From Asterias amurensis (Eukaryota; Echinodermata; Asteroidea; Forcipulatida; Asteriidae), in NCBI RefSeq assembly GCF_032118995.1, contig NC_092651.1, forward strand, positions 6,426,785-6,490,784: a stretch of DNA of 64,000 nucleotides, read 5' to 3'. Every line of letters starts with the position of its first letter. The stretch's first letter is position 1. Below the pieces are notes generated by a model. That model was not told the DNA's origin, did not search any database, and saw only the letters and a program-made list of their open reading frames with translations. Made by a program: the position numbers and the translations under genes. Positions 55,601 to 64,000 of the stretch are shown here, in pieces.

Positions 55601-57035
55601 ATTTAACATCATACTTAATTTTTTTTGATAGCCTAACAGGAAGAGATCACTGTTTTTTATTGCAATGATTACCATAGGTAAGCCAAGAGCTCAAGTCAGA
55701 CAAAGGAAGCAACTGTTCCCGAATATGACTGATGAGAATTGTCGTCCCAGGTAATAGGTTTCGTTTTTCCCCCATAAGGCAGTTGGAAGGAAAATTTTAA
55801 ACAGAACTTGGTATGGGAAGGTCAGCAGAATCCCGAAACTCACGTGGACTTTACCTCTTCACAAAGAAGAAATAATATGTAGACATCTAGTTAATACACC
55901 CCCTAATCATAAGTTTTCAAATTAAATAAAACAGTATTAACTAGATGCTATTCATAATAAACAGTTCATAAGTTGATAGACCAATAAATTACAGTATGCA
56001 ATTCGTTAAGTAAACTTGTCCGATCGGGATATTAATGTTTATAAGGCCTAGTTCACGCAGAGAGTATACAACATTGGCAATTGCATGCCACAGACTTGTA
56101 TCCACACTTCATGTGACCCAACACATACATGAAATGTTGTAGTTTGTGTTTTTCTGCTGTTGGTATGATGTTGAAGGAAAATAAACCTGTTAAAGTTAAA
56201 GCTTAATCACTCTTCAGAATAATGAGAAAACATTGAAGACAATATTTGTTAATTTTTAGTTTTTTAAATATCTGATTTCATCCCGCATGATAAAGACTAT
56301 TGCTTTACTCATTTAAAAAAATATATGGCATTTCAAGCAAACAAACTGTTAAGGGAAGCTGTCCACCATGACCATCTATACCGTGCAAATCTCTGTAAAC
56401 ATTTATATTTCCACTCTTACCACTGTTCAACACACTCTTTCAGGGCACAGCGATGAAAGTGGTTACAATGCTCAACTTTACTTAAAAATAATTTAAGTTC
56501 AAGTTCAAGTAATGTAACTGTATTGCAACCTACACACAGGAAAGGAAGATGTGAAAATGATGCTGTTGATGACGAACTAGCTACATCACTACAGAGTCAT
56601 GAACAAGAGGTAGGTCTATGCAACAAATTTTTGATTGTGGGTTTGAATACGTTTTTGGTAAAATACACTTGGATGTATATAAGTGAAAAATCAACAACAA
56701 TTGTTCTTATCTTTTTGGTTTGTTGATGTTATCGTTGATATTGTCGCTGTCGTTTTCGTCTTTGCTGTTGTTCAATTTAGGCACTTGCGTTGAGCGGTAC
56801 GTGCAGACTAAAAGTATATATTCATGGATTGGGTTATTTAAAAAGGTTGTTGAATTTCAAACAACACTATGAGGAAATTCCATTGAAGTTTGTTATGAAC
56901 CCGAAGCCTGTACTTTTTGAAATACTGAACTTTATGTATGGATTGTACTGTTTTTAACGAATACTCCCCATTTTTTTAATGCAGGTGTGCTTCGCGTGTA
57001 AATCGTATGACTTGAAGAAATACCGGAAATCAAAA
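43601..57035 (+). CDS. CxC-domain (KDZ-transposase-associated type) gene, ten exons, 3' end not found
   Basis: Exons: 43601-44433, 45352-45425, 45733-45930, 50032-50067, 50425-50457, 50791-50865, 54514-54561, 55678-55750, 56540-56609, 56985-57035; all borders are AG/GT, all phases agree, totalling 497 codons with no stop. Residues 1-110 are helical, then a Ser/Thr run over a CTA/ACT microsatellite. From residue about 195 comes CSECLECSAKL, VRYFTFEGLKSAKRFNLRCK, SCNIIYKY and CNLVNHSWVSFMGFSESYN, the CxC module usually found N-terminal to KDZ transposases. It continues to HHNCHPNCKAK. The later exons encode a basic segment (RVTKKKKPSNN), another (RAQVRQRKQ) and EVCFACKSYDLKKYRK. No KDZ transposase domain is seen, so this may be a domesticated or truncated derivative acting in the nucleus. 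The last exons are the least certain. Confidence 0.65.
44957..45115. mobile_element. Fold-back element
   Basis: The two halves are near inverse complements: GGATTATTAAGAGGTT and AATGTAGATGTTA on the left, AACATCTACACTATTTT and AACCTCGTAATCC on the right, with a centre around CTAAGCTAGGAGCTTCGAAG at about 45037. It is a short hairpin-forming element in the first intron of the CxC-domain gene. Confidence 0.65.
45934..49533 (+). mobile_element. pogo/Tigger DNA transposon inserted at a splice donor
   Basis: A 3.6-kb element has terminal inverted repeats GGGGAGATGCAGGAGAGTTG (left) and CAACTCTCCTGCATCTCCCC (right), flanked by TA on both sides. The TA duplication and the coding content place it in the pogo/Tigger branch of Tc1/mariner. 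Words of the type GAGAGTTGAxCC recur near both ends (about 45944, 45960, 46306, 46331 and inverted at 46349, 46370; right side about 49268-49340 and 49510), as expected for subterminal transposase binding sites. The left TA (45932-45933) overlaps the GTA of the 5' splice site after exon 3 of the CxC gene. Confidence 0.9.
46501..48698 (+). pseudogene. pogo-type transposase with several frameshifts
   Basis: The ATG at 46501 opens MPQEYKRKTNRGSNP and a helix-turn-helix start; the frame then shifts and continues STLKRYMEKQRGD, a CENP-B/psq-like DNA-binding region (GQSFWLGFKKRHNLAIR), and the DDE core: IYNLDETGCTTVQKP (first acid), LLIMDNHEAHFS (second, after another shift) and PLDTAIYGPYKRAY (third, near 47487 in yet another frame). 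The C-terminal half is Ala/Pro/Glu-rich, followed by a separate domain at 48294-48698 (EGDFVIVKVHGKTR ... YEGVFLRRVL). All three acids survive but in different frames, so the copy is inactive. Length is that of a full pogo-like protein. Confidence 0.85.
49720..49802 (+). repeat. Imperfect GTT microsatellite
   Basis: A GTT/GTC trinucleotide run followed by a short GT run. Open frames across it are rich in Cys and Phe only because of the repeat and are not considered coding. Confidence 0.85.
51086..51483. mobile_element. Nested fold-back element with TTAA borders
   Basis: A nearly perfect palindrome of about 195 bp per arm, bounded by TTAA. The left outer end is AAAGGACCACGTTGCCTTGG and the right CCAAGGCAACGTGTTCCTTT; the centre is GGGTCAAAATTTTGACTCCC near 51281. 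It interrupts the left inverted repeat of the 2.8-kb transposon between bases whose partners are contiguous on the right side near 53576. Confidence 0.9.
52280..53110 (+). pseudogene. Decayed internal gene of the 2.8-kb transposon
   Basis: Fragments in order: a Ser-rich lead (52280-52340), the frame 52339-52617, PVSWSIKRIADEFGASNYMP (about 52630-52690), LSIPNPKAGKSLPLKMVQTV and MKDFVSVTVDGEKKHLQKHF (52722-52890), then LKEVFELFKEHPPESFAE and KQCILAGSSGMHLVCVCTTS (about 52981-53110). This series of words matches an uncharacterised transposon protein common in cnidarians and arthropods. Stops, frameshifts and an 80-bp tandem duplication (52823-52902 and 52903-52982) break it, and the catalytic half after VCVCT is missing. 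Family name unknown to me. Confidence 0.6.
54056..54440 (+). mobile_element. TTAA-MITE family A variant
   Basis: Bounded by TTAA; the left end reads AAAGGAACATTACAGAAATG and the right end CAATTCTGTAACCTCCCTTT. The interior keeps family words such as ATGGCATTTCA and GACCATGTAAGTTTTATGTA. It lies just before exon 7 of the CxC-domain gene. Confidence 0.75.
55167..55546 (+). mobile_element. TTAA-MITE family A
   Basis: Bounded by TTAA; left end AAAGGAACTGGACACCTTTG, right end AAACGTGTACAATACCTTT. The interior has CAATTGGTCATCGGATTTGC and TTCTCAAAAACTACGTTACT, shared with the copies at 8465 and 57356 (the latter in inverse orientation). It lies in the intron before exon 8 of the CxC-domain gene. 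Confidence 0.8.
56165..56435 (+). mobile_element. TTAA-MITE family A relic
   Basis: Interior words of the family are present (AAACCTGTTAAAGTTAAAGC, TATATGGCATTTCAAGC, CCACCATGACCATCTATACC) but the terminal repeats are eroded. Confidence 0.5.
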
Positions 57036-57355
57036 GTAAGGTTAAATCATTAAATTTGTTAATAATCAAAAATTAAATGAATAATCAATTAAACCATTTT
57101 CCCAAAGTTTTAGAAATTTATGAAAAATAAAAACCAGTTTAATAGTGGGACCAATACAGGCAACCAAATTCCATAATTGACTCATAGTATAACTAGAATA
57201 CATAAGTACACTTCTCTTAGATTTCCTTTTTATGAGAAGTACAAAGCGGGCTGAAACTAGAGTAGGACTACGCTTCGAATCATAATTTAAAATACTGTGC
57301 AATATTTTATCATACACACACGATTGAAAACATTCACTGTAAATGTATTTACATA

Positions 57356-57690
57356 TTAAAGGCACTGTACACGTTTGGTAATTAATCAAAATATATTTTA
57401 GCATAAAAACTTACTTGGTAACGAGCAACGGAGAGCAAAGTAAAGTAGTTTTTGAGAAAGATGTAATTTCTCACTAAAATAATGAAAGACTTCTGGCCAG
57501 CAACCTTTTATTCCTATCTGAAAGCACTCTAATTTGTACAACAAGGGTGTTTTTTCTTTCATCATTTTCTTGCAAATTCGATGACCAATTGAGCCCAAAT
57601 TTTCAAAGGTTTGTTATTTTATGCATATGTTGGGATACACCAACACTGGTCTTTGACAATTTTTAGCAAACGTGTCCAGTGTGCCTTTAA
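57356..57690 (-). mobile_element. TTAA-MITE family A, well preserved
   Basis: Bounded by TTAA; left end AAAGGCACTGTACACGTTTG, right end AAACGTGTCCAGTGTGCCTTT trimmed to about 20 bp of inverse repeat. The interior has GGTAACGAGCAACGGAGAGC and CGATGACCAATTGAGCCCAA. It is the best reference copy for the family in this window. Confidence 0.85.
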
Positions 57691-58632
57691 TATAGATTTA
57701 AAAAACACCAATTAATTGAGTATATTCACAACTAATGGGATTTAGATATCAAAAACTTTGATTTATTATCTGATTTTATGGAAATCTGTTTTTAAATAAG
57801 TTGTGCAATGGATTTCGTGTGATACCTGCTCTACTTGGTTTCATCAAGTGTGTGTTGATGTAACCAGCGATAAAGCACAACGACTGAAGTTTATATATGC
57901 AAGCAGTGTCAGTAAAAACAAGTTTAACTATTTTTGATTCGTTATAGATTTGTTGAATATAATCATCATGTTAAAATCTGGATTTCACTTTAAGCATTTG
58001 GGGAAATCAATTTCACTGTGCTTCCTCAGCAAAACATGCTGGAACAGTAAATTTTAAGCATATATGTGTTTTAAATCTGTCTCGTCACTCTGAAGCGAAA
58101 ATTTCATTGGGTGCGCATACAAACGCAAAGCTAACTTTCACCTGATAAATTCAACGACAACGTCTGTTTCCAACCATGAAGCTGCAAGGGCAGTGAACAA
58201 GACGTTGTTATATAAAGCATTAGTGGGAATTGTCTTATGTGACATATTTTGCCAAAATTAAAGGAACGAGGGAATTGACTGATTTAATTAAATTTCGTGA
58301 CGTAATTATTTTCCAATAGATGGAGTCCACATGTGAGCGGGGGTGAAAGGACTTGAGTTTCTAACCTTAAATTATAACGGTGTACACTGTCATTGCATTT
58401 GATACCCTTCCTGTGCAAATATTGTAAATATCAAAAACATCTCATGATATTAATCTGAGAAAATTTGTCATAACATTTGTGTACAGGGGTGTTGGGTTCA
58501 TAACTAACCTTTTGTGTGCGATTTTAAAACAACTACTAACGGATATTTACATATGAAGGAAGAAATTGTGACGGTGAAAATGTCGCATTCAATTATGTTT
58601 TGATTAAACTCTATTAAAAGCCAGGATTGGGC
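57691..58632. other. No gene recognised
   Basis: AT-rich sequence downstream of the last assigned CxC-gene exon and MITE. No splice-bounded exon with recognisable content was found; further exons of the CxC-domain gene could still be hidden here. Confidence 0.35.
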
Positions 58633-58989
58633 TTAAAAGGAGTTTTTACTTTTGGAAAATGTCAAAAACCAGTATCTTACTTGGTGTATCCCAACATAAA
58701 CATGAAAAAACAAACCTGTGAAAGTTTAAGCTCAATCGATCATTGTAGTCACCAGAAAAAAAAGTGGGGGAAAACCTGAGGTGTTTTCACTGTTTTCCAA
58801 CATCGAGTTTTCAACTTCATGAGATTAAAACTAATTGTTTAACTCATTTCTCCAAAAACTATAGCATTTAAGGCCAAACTATTTCAAAGGGAGTATCCCA
58901 TCATGACCATCTTTATACCATGTAAGTTATGTGTGAATCTGTGAACATTTCTATTTTTTATTTTTACCAATTTTTAAAACACCCTTTAA
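58633..58989 (+). mobile_element. TTAA-MITE family A variant
   Basis: Bounded by TTAA (58633-58636, 58986-58989). It contains AGTATCTTACTTGGTGTATC, AAGCTCAATCGATCATTG and ACCATCTTTATACCATGTAA, matching the variant at 54056-54440. Confidence 0.65.
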
Positions 58990-59409
58990 CGACCACGTAC
59001 AACAATGTTGAGGTCTATTTTTCTCAGAATGCTGTCATCGGGTGTTTTGAATGTTGACGAATATTTGCACTAAAAGGGTATTGAATGATATGGCAACTTA
59101 CACCATTTTATTGTGAGGTTAGAGACTTGCACATTTTGTTTTCACTCACATGAGGACTTCTCGCTGCGAAATTTAGTAACCAAAAATTGAATTAGGTCAC
59201 TTCCCTTCCTCATTATGAGTATACTGTCCTTGCACTACTTGGCAAAAGTGACATTAACATGACGACATGAGAGGGCACAGATATTATTTCTTACAATGTA
59301 AGCCTAAAAGTCATTATGTAAGTAATGCTTTGGTACTCATGGTATATTGGTATTGATCCAGTGATGACAAAAGAGAATTTTTTTTATTTGGGTTAACAGA
59401 CCGATCCAA

Positions 59410-59738
59410 TTAAAGGGTGTGAACAAAACCTTGGTAATTGCCGAAGATCTGTATTCATACTTGTTGTGACATAACGAACATATTTATGAAACATCAAACC
59501 TGAGAAAGTTCAAGCTCAATCGGTCTTCGGAGTGATGAGAAAAAATACCCAAAACATGGTATGTTTTAATTTTTTTCAAAATCCGGATTTTGTCCTGCAG
59601 GATAAAGAGTTTCTTTAATAATTTTCTTAAAAACTATGGCATTAAACCAAAACTATTCCAAGTGAAGTTTTCCACCGTAACCATCTTTATACCAGGAACA
59701 TTGTTCAGTCTTATTACCAATGGTGTACACACCTTTAA
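59410..59738 (+). mobile_element. TTAA-MITE family A variant
   Basis: Bounded by TTAA; left end AAAGGGTGTGAACAAAACCT, right end CAATGGTGTACACACCTTT. The interior has GTTCAAGCTCAATCGGTCTT and ACTATGGCATTAAACC. Terminal repeats are short but recognisable. Confidence 0.7.
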
Positions 59739-61076
59739 ACAAAAACATTATTGACCAACAATTTAAATGCTCACGTAACTGACTTGCACAACACACCACA
59801 CATGGGGCATGTATTGTGAGCTCTAACTATGTGCGCCCGCACCCATGTTTATATTCACATTTGAATTTCAGAGTGTCAGACTGTTGTCAGACTTTTGGTC
59901 AACACAGTGGACTGTGTGCTCGATGGATCAAGTCTTATTCACCAATTATTTTGTACTAGCATCTATGGTGATTGAAAATTGAATTGACCAATCCATATGC
60001 CCCCTGGACTCCGTGTCTGAGCTTAGAAAATTATGACCAGGTTTGAAGTGATTGTAACCTATTGGTGACGATAGACGAGATAAACAACCCTTATCTCAAA
60101 CTGAGTGAAGTCTTACACTTTTGGTGTCAAATGATTATTTAAAAAAAGTTTTTTGAACAAGTTAATGTCACACAGGTTACTGTCCTGTAAATGTTTTAAA
60201 GATACGAGTGGTACATGTAACTATGCAGTTGTTTCTTGAAAGAAACCAATACTTGTTGTTGCCTACAATGACTATATGTACCAAAGATCTCCTTTCATAA
60301 AATATTTATTTGTTATTTTGGTTTCACTTTGATTAATTCTTTTGTGTTAACATTTTGAGAACTTGTGACATGTGTGTCATTCTGACCATGTCGTAACACT
60401 AACGGTGAATGACTAAATTCCGCTTGTTGGCAAATCAGTTTGTTAATAAGACAGTTGTATACTTGTTAATTGCGCAAGAGCACTTTTTGAATAAACACAA
60501 TAGATCACATTCAAAGAGTCGAAGGTATTAGTTCATCTGCAGCTATGATCAATATTATTGCCCACTGTATGGCTCTGAACTGTGCCAACGGGAATCTGTA
60601 AAGTGCATTGATTATACTGGGGGCCTGTTTTATGGCATCAGATGCAAGACCCAATTGAAAAAAAAAATGGACCAGGATTGTACTGGAATGGGGCCAAGTT
60701 AACAAAAACAACATTTCGTGAAAGGCTATTATTTATACTGAGCCAAGGGGAAGACGTGTTAAAGAGGGGGGAGGGACGGCCGTAAGATATTACAGGCATC
60801 ACAGAATAATTTCTAGGGTGGGGAAATAAGGCTTTGACTGTGTTTTTACACTTCCAATTTGTTTATTTTTAAGAAAGGGCACCAACTGATTGTTATGAAG
60901 ACTTTTCCATTACCATTATTAAACAAGAAACTGAATTTAATTTTGTGTCTGTGTGAATTATTTTTGTTTTGTTCAAAAATTAATCTCATAACTAGATTTC
61001 ACTAAACGTGAAAAGTACAAATATTTATTTACTTCAAGATCTTTTCACATCACACTTATGAAGCGCCGTCTGAAGC
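59739..61076. other. No gene recognised
   Basis: No exon or element could be supported. Sequence is AT-rich with one purine-rich patch (AAGAGGGGGGAGGGACGG) near 60760. Confidence 0.35.
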
Positions 61077-61735
61077 GTGTAGGATTTTCTGAAGTTGCGT
61101 AGAACTCATGAAGGACAAATTTGTACAGTGTATAATGGTGTAGGACTTTTCAACTACCTACCCCCAGAAAAATAAAACTTTTTGTGCATTGTATATGCGT
61201 GTAGGATGTTCTGAAGTTGCGTAGAACTCAAGTAGGACAAATTTGTACAGTGTATAATGGTGTAGGACTTTTCAACTACCTACCCCCAGAAAAATAAAAC
61301 TTTTTGTGCAGTATATATGCGTGTAGGAATTTCTGAAGTTGCGTAGAACTCGTGTTGGACATATTTGTACAGTGTATAATGGTGTAGGACTTTTCAACTA
61401 CCTACCCCCAGAAAAATAAAACTTTTTGTGCATTGTATATGCGTATAGGATTTGTACAGTGTATAATGGTGTATATATAATAACGTGTAGGATTGTTTTA
61501 AGTGCAGTATGCGTGCAGGGTACCAACAATATACATTGTGCGTGTATTCCATGTACGTGTATTCAAATAATGCAATGCACTGTACACGTACATAGTCCAC
61601 ACCTGCGCGCAAGCATTCGAGCATGCGCAATGTGTTGAAATCAGTTTGTACACAGTTCAATGGTGTAGGATTTATGATGGTTCGGTTTGTACACAGTTCA
61701 ATGGTGTAGGATGTAGTAGTCCTACACGACATACA
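61077..61735 (+). repeat. 121-bp tandem repeat and related GTGTAGG-rich DNA
   Basis: Three units start near 61077, 61199 and 61320 and share CTGAAGTTGCGTAGAACTC, TTTGTACAGTGTATAATGGT and CTACCTACCCCCAGAAAAAT. A partial fourth unit follows at 61441. To 61735 the same short words (GTGTAGGAT, TGTACACAGTTCAATGGTGT twice) continue and end in CCTACACGACATACAATG, inverse to the palindrome at 42938. No coding content. Confidence 0.85.
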
Positions 61736-62708
61736 ATGTTTTTTCTTCTGCAGATCTTGCTGGGTATAAGTAGATGACCGATGTCGTCAAAATTTCGATT
61801 TTTTTTTTTTTTTAGCGCCCCAGTCACTTGGTCTACAGTACAGTCACTCACTGGTCAGGTGTCAGGTCTTACGGAAATTCGGTCAGAAACTCACCTACCT
61901 TGCATTGCTTAGAGGTCACTGCTGAGCCGTCACCGTGTCAGACATTCCCCTTCGCGGCGGACATCACAAAATGCAGGCAGAAACACTGAGAAATCCCGGG
62001 CACGATCTCACGATCGAAGGGCGGTCGCCGCTTACTCACACTGTGAATCTTCTTCCACTCCAGTCCCAGGACTCCGGTTACCGGTTCGTCACCCCTCACA
62101 GTCACTCAACTCACTTTATCGTGAAGAGAAAGCAGCCATTTAAGAAGTTCAGACTTTAGGTGTTTTCGCATTTTGAGGCTTTATTTGGACAGAGGGTTGA
62201 AATTCGTCGTACCGAACCAACCCTGCAAACATAAAATCATAACCGAACACCTGCAGCATGCAGAGGCAGAATCATGCCCACATGGCATCCGCAGGCCAAA
62301 GATACTAGTCGGGTGCTTTTAAAGTTAATGGTCAGTTCGAATGAGAGTTACCTCCCACGTCGTCTAGACACCAACCTGTCAGTTTGTTGTCGATGAGGGA
62401 GACCGTAAGAGGGCGCTAGATAGGTTTTGTTGGTGGTCATCACGATCTCAAAAACTCAATTAAAATTCAGAGACTTTTAAATTTTCCATAAAATGTATTT
62501 CCATTTCACTGGTATACACGGTATACAATAAAGAAACGCATTAACATTAAATCAAGTCATCATAAAACATTTATTAGAGAAATAAAGGCAAATCCTGATT
62601 AAGCAGTTACTTGTGGTTGGGGTAAGTATAAAGAATAGGAAAAATGACTGGACTTAACCAAAATATAACGGGAACAAGAAACAAACAAACACACTTTACA
62701 AACAATCA
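61736..62708. other. Spacer with a copy of the 40.9-kb segment and a GC-rich patch
   Basis: At 61771-61850 the sequence repeats 40861-40945 (AGATGACCGATGTCGTCAA, AGTCACT(T/G)GGTCTACAGT). At 61900-62120 the DNA is GC-richer, with a short plus frame at 61935-62159 that has no recognisable domain. No gene can be supported. Confidence 0.4.
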
Positions 62709-62952
62709 GGGCCCAACTTCATAGAGCTGCGAAGCACAACAATTTGCTTAGCATGAAAATTCTTCCTTGATAAAAACAGGATTACCAACCAAACTTCCAT
62801 GTGTTGCATATTGCTTGCCTACTGGTATACTCAGCTGTTGTTTGCTTATTCTGAAAATCACGTGACAATTTGGTTGGCGATTCTATTTTTAACAAGGCAA
62901 AAGTGTCATGCTTAACAAATTTTTGTGCTTAGCAGCTCTATGAAAAATATGA
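62709..62952 (+). mobile_element. MITE with TTCATAGAGCTGC inverted ends
   Basis: The left end reads GGGCCCAACTTCATAGAGCT and the right end GCAGCTCTATGAAAAATATG, giving an inverted repeat over TTCATAGAGCTGC plus AAGCACA on the left and TGTGCTT on the right. The interior contains GCTTAGCATGAAAATTCTTC. It represents a third MITE family in this window; the target duplication is not clear. Confidence 0.7.
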
Positions 62953-63746
62953 CGAAAACGTAGTAATAAAACTATGTAGGCATTTTTAGAGAGTTAAATT
63001 CGTAGAATGAGCTGAGAGGTTGGGAATGATTTCAGAATAATCATTGTGCTGAAACAATTTCCTGTAGATTGGGAGATGTACTTTTATTGAGGATCTACTA
63101 GTACTGTAATAATTAATGTACATTATAACCGAATTTACAGAAAGTTTGACAGTAATAGGGAAGTTGTTTGGTGCAGTTTGTTAGTGTTTGTTTGTTTGTT
63201 TAGATGATCTTCCCATCAAGGGAACTCGGCAAACTCCCACAAGGGGATATAAACACCAAGCTGGCAATAACCAATCTCTCTCATACAAACATTGGTTTAA
63301 CGTCTATGATTATGAATTGCACAATTTAATCAAGAAATTGTGATTCAGTCGTTGTGATTGTGTTGGAGTTGTGGATATAATAATGTTGAGCAGTTTCAGA
63401 TCTTTGAACAGTCGAGAAAATGAGACCAACATTATTTTTTGTGACTTGGTTTTCTCACTCTAAAAAACTCTAGCACCCCAGCAAGTAAGATTTTAAGGGA
63501 AGCTTTCTATCATCATTATCTTCAAAGTAAGTGTGCGTTTTGTGCTACCAAATAGATTTCACATTATCATCATCACCCTCCTTCTTGGACACATCAGCTG
63601 ATATCAACACTGAACCACTTGGAGATACTTTGGTCTGTTGTTTACAAACTTTAACATTTCATACCATACTCCTTGTGATCGATTCCATACATTTCTTAGT
63701 TTTGTTTATTTGTTCAGAATCTGATTTGGGGTTGAATAAAAGCAAA
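62953..63746. other. No gene recognised
   Basis: AT-rich sequence with a GTTTGTTTGTTT run near 63187. The frame 63531-63752 shows no recognisable domain. Confidence 0.35.
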
Positions 63747-63823
63747 CGATGACTAGATCGGGAATTGAACCAACGACTTCAGGATCAACATGCCAGCGCT
63801 CTTTCAACTGAGCTTTCTATAGC
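63747..63823 (-). other. tRNA-derived SINE head or tRNA pseudogene
   Basis: On the minus strand the sequence has an A-box-like AAGCTCAGTTGAAAGAGC (63798-63815) and a B-box GGTTCAATTCC (63761-63771) at tRNA-like spacing, with a GCGCTGGCATGTTGATCC anticodon-arm region between. Acceptor-stem pairing is poor and there are mismatches in both boxes, so a functional tRNA is unlikely; a SINE head with RNA polymerase III promoter is the best reading. Confidence 0.55.
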
Positions 63824-63957
63824 ACTATGTTGGCGATCTCCCCACTATTTTGACACCATTCACCAGTGGTTTATTTTACCTTGAGGTTTTGACAGGGTGC
63901 TAAAGTTCTTCGTTGACGTCCCTTGGGCGTCCTGCATGCGTATTTTTCCCAGGACAG

Positions 63958-64000
63958 ATGAGGCCACTTACCATAATGGGCGAATGCTAAGTGGCCTCAT
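63958..64000. repeat. 13-bp inverted repeat at the window edge
   Basis: ATGAGGCCACTTA at 63958-63970 is perfectly inverse to TAAGTGGCCTCAT at 63988-64000, with a 17-bp loop. It may be the start of a larger palindromic element cut by the window boundary. Confidence 0.6.

Noticed and set aside
56782..56797. 16-bp microexon between exons 9 and 10 of the CxC-domain gene
   Set aside because: It has AG/GT borders, but including it forces a stop in the next exon, whereas skipping it keeps phase 0.
61754..61780. Possible terminal exon of the CxC-domain gene (ILLGISR and stop) after CTGCAG
   Set aside because: It fits phase 0 but is too short and sits at the start of a repeated segment, so it cannot be supported.

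Overview
The window is animal nuclear DNA: genes are split into short exons with GT/AG borders and matching phases, intergenic DNA is AT-rich, and most of the rest is transposon debris. CR1/L2-type LINE ends, a Penelope-like GIY-YIG fragment, several families of TTAA-flanked MITEs, and KDZ-associated CxC, P2X7-like and BEN-like gene families point to a deuterostome, most likely an echinoderm and perhaps a sea star. That assignment is an inference from remembered repeat and gene families; no search was run.

Layout. 0.6-5.6 kb: decayed copies of a DDE-type transposase gene, present as a duplicated block; one copy is interrupted by a CR1-like LINE that carries a 2A-like motif, the other preserves the empty site. 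6.9-8.4 kb: a 45-bp VNTR with broken coding potential. 8.9-10.1 kb: the 3' part of a Penelope-like element. 11.5-12.4 kb: the N-terminal half of a P2X7-like domain gene; 12.7-13.6 kb (minus): a transposase-like relic. 13.6-19.4 kb: gene-poor DNA with MITE and LINE ends. 19.4-22.3 kb: a tandem array of about 15 units of about 189 bp.

22.8-26.3 kb: a chromo-barrel plus transposase-like gene with a zinc knuckle and one frame break at a stop codon. 29.8-36.6 kb: an eight-exon gene whose C-terminal half resembles a beta-class amino-methyltransferase with altered catalytic motifs; all intron phases agree but exon 5 holds one stop. A 37/33-bp minisatellite starts directly after it. 38.5-39.1 kb: the C-terminal half of a P2X7-like domain. 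40.3-40.6 kb (minus): a PHD-finger exon. 41.4-42.9 kb: a coiled-coil/BEN-like gene.

43.6-57.0 kb: a long CxC-domain gene of the kind found with KDZ transposases, followed by at least ten phase-consistent exons. Its introns hold a 3.6-kb pogo/Tigger element sitting exactly in a 5' splice site and a 2.8-kb element with roughly 500-bp terminal inverted repeats, itself invaded by a fold-back element. 54-60 kb: six MITE copies. 61-64 kb: a 121-bp tandem repeat, another MITE, a tRNA-like SINE head and a hairpin at the window edge.

The genes do not form a pathway. The common theme is transposon-derived or DNA/chromatin-binding domains (chromo barrel, CxC, PHD, BEN, methyltransferase-like) in a repeat-dense locus. 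Exon borders were assigned by eye and no transcript evidence was available.
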